A stretch of DNA of 5,205 nucleotides from assembly GCF_946222815.1 (NCBI RefSeq), contig NZ_CAMJRK010000088.1, forward strand, positions 1-5,205. The letters are read 5' to 3'. Source of the DNA: an uncultured Leuconostoc sp. GTDB lineage: Bacteria > Bacillota > Bacilli > Lactobacillales > Lactobacillaceae. The notes beneath the pieces were generated by a model. It was not told where the DNA came from, did no database searches, and saw only the letters and a list, made by a program, of their open reading frames with translations. The position numbers were made by a program, and so were the translations under genes. Of this stretch, positions 1 to 5,197 are shown in pieces; position 1 is the first letter of the stretch; the number at the start of each line of letters is the position of its first letter.

Positions 1-5
1 GTATT

Positions 6-56
6 ATCAAAAAATAATAATTGTAATATTTAAAAAGTTTTATATTATTTTTTGAT
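6..56. repeat. AT-rich inverted repeat, 14-bp perfect arms
   Basis: The arms at 6-19 (ATCAAAAAATAATA) and 43-56 are exact reverse complements separated by 23 bases. The arms are nearly all A/T with one C/G pair each. No T-run follows either arm in the way a standard intrinsic terminator would show, so the role is unknown. It could be a weak bidirectional termination signal for a gene lying left of the window, or chance in very AT-rich DNA. Confidence 0.5.
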
Positions 57-146
57 GAGAGATAAATGGGCTTAAAATAAACTGTTTAATAAGAGTGGCA
101 CAATGAAAAAATAGTGTATGGTAATGTTTTACTATAAATTAACAGT

Positions 147-184
147 AATAAACAAGGGAAAAACTGCCTTATTATCTGTTTATT
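147..184. repeat. Inverted repeat, 8-bp arms with inner AAGG/CCTT pairing
   Basis: AATAAACA at 147-154 is the reverse complement of TGTTTATT at 177-184. Inside, AAGG (154-157) can pair with CCTT (167-170). This could form a branched or extended hairpin, but pairing is AT-rich and no T-run terminator tail follows. Function is unknown. Confidence 0.3.
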
Positions 185-199
185 GATAAAAATTAATAT

Positions 200-327
200 G
201 AAAAACCACGATACGATTTGTATCGTGGCCGATGCAATCGCAATGACCGCTTTTCCGTTAAGCGGCCAAAACGATTGAATTTGATTTAATAGAATAATTC
301 AAAAGTTATGACCCCCTTTCCTAGATT
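200..327 (-). ncRNA. Candidate small RNA or very short mRNA, about 127 nt
   Basis: A near-consensus promoter (334-362) and an intrinsic terminator (201-228) on the same strand bracket this transcript, predicted to start near A327. Between them lies a second hairpin. Its outer stem pairs 235-240 with 272-277 (6 bp). After a 3x3 internal loop, the inner stem pairs 244-252 with 260-268 (9 bp). Position 246/266 is a G-U pair only when read as - strand RNA; on the + strand it is an A-C mismatch, which favours - strand expression. Near the 5' end, GGAAAGGGGGT (311-321) resembles a Shine-Dalgarno sequence and is followed 8 nt later by TTG (300-302). That opens a 14-codon frame ending at 258, inside the hairpin loop region. 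The RNA could be a regulatory sRNA, a leader-peptide attenuator for a gene left of the window, or a micro-ORF mRNA. I do not recognise a known RNA family. Confidence 0.5.
201..228 (-). terminator. Intrinsic terminator of the - strand transcript
   Basis: CCACGATAC (206-214) and GTATCGTGG (220-228) form a perfect 9-bp stem with a 5-nt loop. On the - strand the stem is followed directly by TTTTT (205-201). On the + strand no T-run follows, so the signal is directional. Confidence 0.8.
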
Positions 328-333
328 AACTAT

Positions 334-362
334 ATTATATAACCACAAATATTAAAAATCAA
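334..362 (-). promoter_or_regulatory. Sigma-A-type promoter for the - strand RNA
   Basis: Read on the - strand, the -35 box is TTGATT (362-357, 4 of 6 to TTGACA) and the -10 box is a perfect TATAAT (339-334), separated by exactly 17 bp. Transcription would start at about A327. It is the best promoter match I found in the window. Confidence 0.65.
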
Positions 363-365
363 TTG

Positions 366-411
366 TTTTGTTTCTAAAAATGATGCGACACGTCACGGTT
401 TGGAAACAAAA
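366..411. repeat. Long imperfect hairpin abutting the - strand promoter
   Basis: TTTTGTTTC (366-374) pairs perfectly with GAAACAAAA (403-411). The stem extends through 375-378 with 399-402 (one T-G wobble), giving 13 pairs. A smaller inner stem pairs 381-385 with 391-395 (one wobble) around a 5-nt loop. The outer arm lies 3 bp upstream of the -35 box of the - strand promoter, so an operator is possible. No T-run tail is seen on either strand, so it is unlikely to be a terminator. The half-sites TGTTTC and GAAACA resemble parS halves but are 28 bp apart. Confidence 0.4.
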
Positions 412-543
412 TTTTAAAATAAAAGTGGGTGTTAATTTTGATAATAATACATTAAAAAACATACCTATGTAGGGAAAGATAGCAAGAGCTTACTATTAGA
501 ACAATTATCAAAACAAATAATGATGTAATTAAAGCTTCAAAGC

Positions 544-572
544 TTGAAAATTAGGCTTTTTTCAGGTATTCT
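544..572 (+). promoter_or_regulatory. Probable rsmG promoter
   Basis: TTGAAA (544-549, 5 of 6 to consensus) and TATTCT (567-572, 4 of 6) are separated by 17 bp. The predicted start near 579 would give a leader of about 50 nt for rsmG. The -35 box overlaps a small palindrome, TTCAA-AGC-TTGAA (536-548), which could be an operator or chance. It may serve rsmG alone or the whole rsmG-parAB run, as no clear promoter is seen in the 52-base gap before parA. Confidence 0.45.
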
Positions 573-629
573 AGTATTAGTTGTAATTGGCGCTTTTTGT
601 GCTGAACAAACCTGAAACGGAGCAAAAAA

Positions 630-1349
630 TTGACAGTCGAAGAGTTTATTTTAGCAGTTAAAAACGCGGGTATTACGTTAACAAAACATCAAATTAAACA
701 GTTTGAAGATTATTTTGACATGCTAATAGCCACAAATGAACATGTCAATTTAACGGCTATCACTGAAAAAAATGATGTCTATCTTAAACATTTTTATGAT
801 TCACTCACGGTTTCATTTTATGAACAAGAGTTATGGACAGGTGAAAAAACGTTAATTGATATTGGAACTGGTGCTGGTTTTCCATCGTTACCACTAAAAA
901 TTGCTTTTCCACAGTTAAAGATAACAATGGTTGATTCTCTTCAAAAGCGCATAAATTTTTTAAAAGAAGTGGTTACTGCCCTGAATTTAACTGGTGTTGA
1001 AGTCATTCATGGTCGTGCTGAAGATATTGGCCAAAACTTAAATTATCGCGAATCATTTGATTATGCTACCGCACGCGCGGTAGCTCGGACAAGTGTACTC
1101 GCTGAGTATACATTACCATTTGTTAAAAAAGGTGGTAAGTTTATCGTTATGAAGGGTGCCGCTGCACAGCAAGAACTAGCGGACGGTAAAAAGGCTTTAG
1201 CCACACTAGGCGGGGTTTTACATGATGAATTTGAATTTACGTTACCTAATGGTGATGCGCGGTATATTCAAATTGTCAATAAAAATAAAAAAACACCAAA
1301 ACAATATCCAAGACAGGCGGGAACGCCTAGTAAAAAACCAATCGGATAA
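630..1349 (+). CDS. rsmG: 16S rRNA (guanine(527)-N7)-methyltransferase RsmG (GidB)
   Basis: The family makes m7G527 in 16S rRNA of the 30S subunit using S-adenosylmethionine; loss is known to give low-level streptomycin resistance. The 239-aa length is normal. The N-terminal part shows the family signature NLTAIT (40-45) and KHFYDSL (53-59). SAM-binding motif I is DIGTGAGFP (77-85), and ATARAVA follows around 146-152. The C-terminus is basic and ends in a YPRQAGTPSKKP tail typical of RsmG. The start is TTG, supported by CGGAG (618-622) 7 nt upstream; the next in-frame ATG (721) would remove the conserved N-terminus. It lies directly upstream of parA with a 52-base gap, an order common near bacterial origins. 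The lactobacillus-type noc gene that often sits here is absent. Known from the family: function. Seen: motifs, start, neighbours. Confidence 0.96.
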   Translation: MTVEEFILAVKNAGITLTKHQIKQFEDYFDMLIATNEHVNLTAITEKNDVYLKHFYDSLTVSFYEQELWTGEKTLIDIGTGAGFPSLPLKIAFPQLKITMVDSLQKRINFLKEVVTALNLTGVEVIHGRAEDIGQNLNYRESFDYATARAVARTSVLAEYTLPFVKKGGKFIVMKGAAAQQELADGKKALATLGGVLHDEFEFTLPNGDARYIQIVNKNKKTPKQYPRQAGTPSKKPIG

Positions 1350-1401
1350 CGAGCATGCACATGACGAGTGAACATGTTGATAGAAAGGACGTCAAAACCA
1401 C

Positions 1402-2163
1402 ATGGCACAAATAATTGCATTAGCCAACCAAAAAGGTGGCGTCGGAAAAACAACGACAAGCGTTAATTTGGGCGCAGCATTGGCACAAGCTGGTAAGCGT
1501 GTCTTATTGGTAGATATAGACGCGCAAGGAAACGCTACAAGTGGATCAGGTGTCGACAAATCTGAGTTAGAGCGTGACAGCTATGATGTTATAGTTGATC
1601 TTGTACCAATAAGAGACGTTATTGTGCCAACAGATAATTATGATTTAGTACCGGCGACAATTCAGTTGTCTGGTGCAGAGATTGAATTAGCAGGTCAAGA
1701 AAAACGTGAATATCGATTAAAAAAAGCGTTATCAGAAGTAAACGATGATTACGATTTTATTTTGATAGATAATCCACCGGCTTTAGGGTTATTGACTGTC
1801 AATGCTTTTACAGCTTCTGATGCTATTCTTATTCCTGTTCAAACCGAATTTTATGCATTAGAAGGACTGGGACAGTTACTCAACACGATTGAACTTGTTC
1901 GTAAACAGTTTAATGCTGAGTTGGATATTTCAGGTATTTTACTGACCATGTACGATGGTCGTACAAATTTAGCTAAACAAGTTTCTGAAGAAGTACGTAA
2001 TTATTTTGGCGATAAGGTTTATACGACCGTTATTCCTCGTTCTGTACGTTTGAGCGAAGCCCCTTCATATGGACAGGCAATTATTGATTTTGATCCGCGT
2101 TCAATTGGATCACAGGTATATAATGAGCTTGCACAGGAGGTCTTAAAACAATATGGCAATTAA
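1402..2163 (+). CDS. parA: Chromosome-partitioning ATPase ParA (Soj)
   Basis: A 253-aa ParA/MinD-type ATPase that binds the nucleoid non-specifically when ATP-bound and is stimulated by ParB; in firmicutes Soj also modulates DnaA. The deviant Walker A motif KGGVGKTT spans 11-18 with signature Lys11 and catalytic Lys16. Walker A' is VDIDAQGNAT (37-46, Asp40). Walker B is ILIDNPPALG (120-129, Asp123); Asn124 replaces the cysteine commonly found there. The C-terminal block IPRSVRLSEAPSYG (211-224) is the conserved region with DNA-contacting arginines. There is no N-terminal helix-turn-helix, so it is the small chromosomal type rather than a plasmid ParA with autorepressor domain. The RBS-like AAAGGA (1384-1389) lies 12 nt upstream of the ATG, slightly far. 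The 3' end overlaps parB by 11 bases, indicating co-transcription and probably translational coupling. Confidence 0.96.
   Translation: MAQIIALANQKGGVGKTTTSVNLGAALAQAGKRVLLVDIDAQGNATSGSGVDKSELERDSYDVIVDLVPIRDVIVPTDNYDLVPATIQLSGAEIELAGQEKREYRLKKALSEVNDDYDFILIDNPPALGLLTVNAFTASDAILIPVQTEFYALEGLGQLLNTIELVRKQFNAELDISGILLTMYDGRTNLAKQVSEEVRNYFGDKVYTTVIPRSVRLSEAPSYGQAIIDFDPRSIGSQVYNELAQEVLKQYGN
2135..2141 (+). promoter_or_regulatory. parB ribosome binding site inside parA
   Basis: A full-strength AGGAGGT lies inside the last codons of parA, 11 nt before the parB ATG at 2153. It supports the overlapping start and independent or coupled initiation on parB. Confidence 0.75.
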
Positions 2164-3052
2164 AAAAGGTGGCCTTGGAAAAGGCTTAGGTGGCCTGTTT
2201 AATGCGAATAATGTGACTGAAGAAGCTTTAGAACACACAAAGTCAGTTACAAAAAAAGCGACAGACGGTGAAAGTATCGTGTTGATTGAATTGACTGATA
2301 TTCAAGCCAATCCGTTTCAACCGCGTCACCGTTTTAATGGTGATAAGTTGCAAGAATTATCACATTCTATTAAAGACAATGGTGTATTAACACCAATCAT
2401 TGTGCGTCGCAATAGCAATAAGTATCAAATAATTGCTGGTGAACGTCGTGTACGTGCCTCTAAGTTAGCCAATTTAACACATATTAGTGCTATTATACGA
2501 GATGTCGACGATGACACCATGGCTGCTGTTGCTTTAATTGAAAATTTACAACGGGATGATCTAGATGCTATTGAAGAAGCGCAAGCTTATGATGGCTTAA
2601 TGAAGCAGCTACAGTTAACACAAACACAAGTGGCTGAAAAAATTGGAAAAGATCGTACGACCGTCACAAATGCGTTGCGTCTGTTAAAATTACCACAAAC
2701 TGTACAAACATTAGTGGAAATCGGTGATCTGTCGATGGGTCATGCGCGGGCATTGTTGGGTTTGAAAAACAAAACACAAATAGAAGAAGTAGCACAATCA
2801 ATTGTTACTCAAGGTTTGAATGTCCGTCAAGTTGAATCACTGGTTAGAACTATGAATGACGGTAAGACAGATAAGGCAGTTAAAGTAGTCTCACCATTCG
2901 CTATGTCAGTAGCAACTCAGCTTGAAGAAAAATTTGGGACAAAAGTTAAATTAAACTCTGGTAACAAGGGCAACGGTAAAATCGAAATTAATTACATGTC
3001 AAATGATGATTTAAATCGCATTTTAAACTTGCTTGATATTGAGGTTGATTAA
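2153..3052 (+). CDS. parB: Chromosome-partitioning protein ParB (Spo0J), CTPase clamp
   Basis: A 299-aa ParB that loads on parS sites, slides as a CTP-dependent clamp, recruits SMC and stimulates ParA. Domains in order: an N-terminal Lys/Gly-rich ParA-activating segment KKGGLGKGLGGLF (4-16); a variable linker (17-40); the ParB/Srx-like CTP-binding domain with NPFQPRHRF (53-61), AGERRVRAS (95-103) and ENLQRDDLDAIEEA (130-143); the central helix-turn-helix LTQTQVAEKIG...TTVTNALRLLKLP (155-181) for parS binding; and a C-terminal dimerisation region. Within the third CTP motif Ala139 sits where many ParBs have proline, likely a lineage variant. It overlaps parA by 11 bases and is followed one base after its stop by the DUF951 gene, so the three are one operon. 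It is the spo0J/parB paralogue, not noc, judged by its place after parA. I saw no parS site by eye in the window. Confidence 0.96.
   Translation: MAIKKGGLGKGLGGLFNANNVTEEALEHTKSVTKKATDGESIVLIELTDIQANPFQPRHRFNGDKLQELSHSIKDNGVLTPIIVRRNSNKYQIIAGERRVRASKLANLTHISAIIRDVDDDTMAAVALIENLQRDDLDAIEEAQAYDGLMKQLQLTQTQVAEKIGKDRTTVTNALRLLKLPQTVQTLVEIGDLSMGHARALLGLKNKTQIEEVAQSIVTQGLNVRQVESLVRTMNDGKTDKAVKVVSPFAMSVATQLEEKFGTKVKLNSGNKGNGKIEINYMSNDDLNRILNLLDIEVD
3041..3045 (+). promoter_or_regulatory. RBS that fixes the DUF951 start
   Basis: GAGGT inside the last codons of parB lies 8 nt before ATG 3054. This spacing favours ATG 3054 over the in-frame TTG at 3033, which has no comparable site before it. Confidence 0.65.
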
Positions 3053-3053
3053 T

Positions 3054-3257
3054 ATGGTAGAACCATTAGCTTATAAATTAAATGATATTGTTGAGATGAA
3101 AAAGCCTCATGCTTGCGGTACTAATGCATGGAAAGTAACACGCGTCGGTGCAGATATTAAATTGTTATGCACAAATTGCGGACGGGGCATTATGATGTCA
3201 CGTTTTGATTTTAATAAACGTGTAAAGAAAATTTTAGTATCAGCTGAGGCTGAGTAA
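3054..3257 (+). CDS. DUF951 family small protein, zinc-knuckle-like
   Basis: A 67-aa protein of the DUF951 family, which commonly sits between parB and ychF in Bacilli (the B. subtilis relative is, to my recollection, YyzM). The conserved core LNDIVEMKKPHACGTNAWKV (9-28) is followed by DIKLLCTNCGRGIMMSR (34-50). His19/Cys21 and Cys39/Cys42 look like a small zinc-binding set, although metal binding is inferred. The C-terminal end is basic (KRVKK). The frame is open upstream to a TTG at 3033, but this would overlap parB and add residues not seen in the family; ATG 3054 has a well-spaced GAGGT and begins one base after the parB stop. Translational coupling to parB is therefore likely. Its biochemical role is unknown. 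Cytosolic location is inferred from the lack of signal peptide or membrane segment. Confidence 0.9.
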   Translation: MVEPLAYKLNDIVEMKKPHACGTNAWKVTRVGADIKLLCTNCGRGIMMSRFDFNKRVKKILVSAEAE

Positions 3258-3298
3258 TCTCTTTTAACTAGGAAAGGAAACGTGATTTAAGTCGTATG

Positions 3299-3358
3299 AA
3301 TACCGGCAACTTATTATGAACTATAAAATAGTCCGAAAAAATAATAAGTTGCGGTGTT
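3299..3358 (+). other. Long hairpin in the DUF951-ychF gap
   Basis: GCAACTTATTA (3306-3316) is the exact reverse complement of TAATAAGTTGC (3342-3352). One more inner pair (3317-3341) and six outer pairs (3299-3304 with 3353-3358, one G-T) join across a single bulged G3305, making about 18 pairs. Inside, ACTAT (3320-3324) and ATAGT (3328-3332) form a second stem with an AAA loop. No T-run follows, so it is not a classical terminator. It may be an mRNA-processing or translation-control element, a transcript-end stabiliser for the parAB-DUF951 mRNA, or a protein-binding site. Confidence 0.6.
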
Positions 3359-3378
3359 AAAACGATTGATCACATAAT
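3349..3378 (+). promoter_or_regulatory. Possible ychF promoter giving a leaderless mRNA
   Basis: CATAAT (3373-3378, 5 of 6 to TATAAT) ends 7 nt before the ychF ATG, so transcription from it would begin at or next to the A of ATG. A weak -35, TTGCGG (3349-3354, 3 of 6), lies 18 bp upstream. The -35 match is poor, so this is tentative, but it would explain the missing ribosome binding site. Confidence 0.3.
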
Positions 3379-3385
3379 TTAAAAC

Positions 3386-4486
3386 ATGGCACTTACAGCG
3401 GGAATTGTCGGTCTGCCAAACGTCGGCAAGTCAACATTATTTAATGCAATAACCAAAGCGGGAGCAGAGATGGCTAATTACCCGTTTGCTACAATTGAAC
3501 CTAACGTTGGCATGGTTGAAGTACCAGATGATAGGTTAGCTCGTATTCAAGAAATAGAGCCTGCAGACAAAATTATACCAACAACGTTTGAATTTACTGA
3601 TATTGCTGGTATTGTAAAAGGTGCCTCACAGGGAGAGGGACTTGGCAATAAGTTTTTGGAAAATATTCGCCAAGTAAATGCTATTATCCATGTTGTACGT
3701 GCTTTTGACGGGGATGATATTATTCATGTTAATGGCGTTGTGGACCCATTAGATGACATTGATACAATCAATACTGAATTAATCCTAGCTGATCTTGACA
3801 CGGTGGATAAACGATATGCTAAAGTAGTACGCGCAGCTAGAGGTACAGATAAATTAGCTAAGGCAGAACTAGTAGTATTGGACAAAATAAAGCCTACGTT
3901 AGAAGCTGGTCAGTCTGTTCGCTCAATTAGTTTCACTGATGAAGAACAACAAGTGGTTAAGGGATTATTTTTGTTAACGAGTAAACCAGTACTTTATGTT
4001 GCTAATTTGGCAGAAGATGATATGGCTGATCCAGAATCATCACGTTATTTTAATGACATAAAGGCCTTTGCTGCAACACAAAAAGCAGATGTGATTGGTC
4101 TATCAGCTAACGCAGAAGAGGATATTGCCCAATTAGCTGAAGAAGACAAAGCCGAATTTCTAGAGATGGCTGGCGTAACGGAACCAGGATTAAATAAATT
4201 AATTCGGGCAGCATATCATCTACTTGACTTAAGAACCTTTTTCACGGCTGGCGGAAAAGAGACGCGTGCTTGGACCTTTAAGTCTGGTATGAAGGCACCA
4301 CAAACAGCTGGGGTGATTCACTCTGATTTTGAACGTGGCTTTATTCGTGCAGAAACAATTGCTTTTGACGATTTGAATAAACTTGGATCTGTTAAAGCAG
4401 TGAAAGAAGCAGGAAAGTTACGTTCAGAAGGAAAAGAGTATGTTGTCAACGACGGTGATATCATTGAATTCAGATTTAATGTGTAA
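3386..4486 (+). CDS. ychF: Redox/ribosome-associated ATPase YchF (OLA1/Obg-like family)
   Basis: A 366-aa YchF, the usual family length. It is a TRAFAC-class P-loop NTPase that binds ribosomes, hydrolyses ATP in preference to GTP, and affects oxidative-stress responses and translation initiation. G1/Walker A is GLPNVGKS (9-16). The NYPFATIEPNVG block (31-42) is characteristic. G3 is DIAG (72-75) followed by Ile76, the hydrophobic substitution for catalytic Gln that defines HAS-GTPases. The G4 position is NLAE (207-210) rather than NKxD, consistent with ATP preference. A coiled-coil insertion lies around 130-195, and the C-terminal TGS domain covers about 276-366 (FFTAGGKETRAW, GFIRAETI, DGDIIEFRFNV). 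The start is firm because TAA lies in frame just upstream and the conserved MALTAGIVGLPNVGKS begins at this ATG. No Shine-Dalgarno sequence is seen in the 27 bases before it, unlike every other gene here. Confidence 0.96.
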   Translation: MALTAGIVGLPNVGKSTLFNAITKAGAEMANYPFATIEPNVGMVEVPDDRLARIQEIEPADKIIPTTFEFTDIAGIVKGASQGEGLGNKFLENIRQVNAIIHVVRAFDGDDIIHVNGVVDPLDDIDTINTELILADLDTVDKRYAKVVRAARGTDKLAKAELVVLDKIKPTLEAGQSVRSISFTDEEQQVVKGLFLLTSKPVLYVANLAEDDMADPESSRYFNDIKAFAATQKADVIGLSANAEEDIAQLAEEDKAEFLEMAGVTEPGLNKLIRAAYHLLDLRTFFTAGGKETRAWTFKSGMKAPQTAGVIHSDFERGFIRAETIAFDDLNKLGSVKAVKEAGKLRSEGKEYVVNDGDIIEFRFNV

Positions 4487-4534
4487 ATCACTTGGTGACT
4501 AAAACAATGGTCAATGTACTAAAAAATAGTTAAG

Positions 4535-4548
4535 CAGAGTAAACTCTG
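4535..4548 (+). other. Small stem-loop before the DUF1129 gene
   Basis: CAGAG (4535-4539) pairs with CTCTG (4544-4548) around a TAAA loop, with a possible outer GTTA/TAAC pairing. It lies 13 nt upstream of the DUF1129 ribosome binding site. No T-run follows, so it is not a terminator; its role, if any, is unclear. The rest of the 87-base gap shows no convincing promoter. Confidence 0.3.
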
Positions 4549-4573
4549 TGTACATAACTTCGGAGGAATCACA

Positions 4574-5197
4574 ATGTCAGAAAAAAAAGACCAATTAACG
4601 AAAAAAAATGAAGATTTTATTTTTCGTTTTAAAAAATTAATACTTCAAAACAGCCAATTATCTGCTGAAAAAATAGAAGAAGTCACAGACGAAGTTGAAC
4701 ACAAACTAATTGAAGCTCAAGGAACTGGCCAAACAGCAGCACAATTATATGGTACACCAACTCAAGCTGTACAACAGTTTTTAGATCCTAGAAAATTGGC
4801 AAAAAAGTTGCATGATTATAAATTTTGGAACTTAGCAGCGGATACATCATTAGCAATTTTAATGTTATTCTGTGCCGTGTTTGGTTTGTCTTTGTTCTTT
4901 TCAAAAAATGCCAATAATCAAGGTGCTGGGATTGTCTCGCTACTCTTAATTGCAGTTCTTGGTGGTTCGATTTATACGGCAGTTATTTTAAAACTCACAC
5001 CTGATCCAAAGAAAATAAAAAATGGTGGCCAGAAAAATTATCGATGGTTATATTTGATTGGTGCTGTTGCGGCCTGGATTATTGGATTCATTGTTCTTGG
5101 ATTGTTGCCGCCAGTTATTAATCCAACTTTGCCACCAGTAGCTTATATTATTTTAGCTATTGTAGCTTATGCTGCGTTCCGACGGAACGCAGCATAA
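4574..5197 (+). CDS. DUF1129 family membrane protein, C-terminus unreliable
   Basis: A 207-aa predicted integral membrane protein matching the pattern of DUF1129 proteins that follow ychF in lactobacilli and relatives; the molecular function is unknown. The first 83 residues are soluble and charged, probably helical, and contain the YGTPTQAVQQFLDP segment (59-72). Four hydrophobic segments follow at about 87-109, 118-139, 158-178 and 187-202, separated by a Lys/Asn-rich loop (144-157). GGAGGA (4562-4567) sits 6 nt before the ATG, so the start is well supported. The frame closes with TAA at 5195-5197, but the codons for the last four residues and the stop come from the second arm of a perfect palindrome that runs to the window end. 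I infer that the true protein continues after about Arg203 and that this stop is an artefact. The family call rests on context and topology. Confidence 0.75.
   Translation: MSEKKDQLTKKNEDFIFRFKKLILQNSQLSAEKIEEVTDEVEHKLIEAQGTGQTAAQLYGTPTQAVQQFLDPRKLAKKLHDYKFWNLAADTSLAILMLFCAVFGLSLFFSKNANNQGAGIVSLLLIAVLGGSIYTAVILKLTPDPKKIKNGGQKNYRWLYLIGAVAAWIIGFIVLGLLPPVINPTLPPVAYIILAIVAYAAFRRNAA

Larger units (their letters stand above)
1..629. other. Non-coding, AT-rich region upstream of rsmG
   Basis: No reading frame with a normal start codon and ribosome binding site of gene size is visible on either strand. Runs of A and T dominate. The stretch holds an AT-only-type inverted repeat (6-56), a second inverted repeat (147-184), a candidate - strand small RNA with its own promoter and terminator (about 200-362), a long hairpin next to that promoter (366-411), and a likely rsmG promoter (544-572). 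Positions 412-540 show nothing I can assign. No rRNA, tRNA, T-box or known riboswitch signature was recognised by eye. Confidence 0.75.

Noticed and set aside
86..298. A minus-strand open stretch of about 70 codons with hydrophobic content
   Set aside because: It has no ATG, GTG or TTG near its beginning (only ATT after a TGA) and it runs straight through the intrinsic terminator hairpin, so it is more likely chance openness in AT-rich DNA.
339..348. A DnaA-box-like sequence near ATAACCACA
   Set aside because: It differs from TTATCCACA at two positions, stands alone with no cluster and overlaps the better-supported promoter; no oriC claim is justified.
1369..1384. GTGAACATGTTGA as a degenerate parS site before parA
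   Set aside because: It lacks the CACGTG core and the symmetric GTTTC/GAAAC arms of parS.
1355..1414. A short frame starting at ATG 1355 in the rsmG-parA gap
   Set aside because: No ribosome binding site, overlaps the parA start and would encode only 19 unremarkable residues.
1268..1459. A 63-codon frame on the minus strand across the rsmG-parA junction
   Set aside because: It lies antisense to two well-supported genes, has no good ribosome binding site and shows only the hydrophobic composition expected from reverse-reading lysine-rich codons.
3033..3053. An upstream TTG start adding 7 residues to the DUF951 protein
   Set aside because: It would overlap parB, lacks a well-spaced ribosome binding site, and the family proteins begin close to the conserved LNDIVEMKKPH core; ATG 3054 with GAGGT 8 nt before it is better.
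268..3369. The 11-base AAAACGATTGA occurs at 268-278 and again at 3359-3369, each just after a hairpin arm
   Set aside because: An 11-base match on one strand is expected by chance in an AT-rich window of this size, and the flanking sequences differ.
4487..4520. TTGGTG and TGTACT as a promoter for DUF1129, and TCAC/GTGA as a ychF terminator
   Set aside because: The promoter boxes match only 3 and 4 of 6 positions, and the 4-bp stem has no T-run, so neither is convincing.
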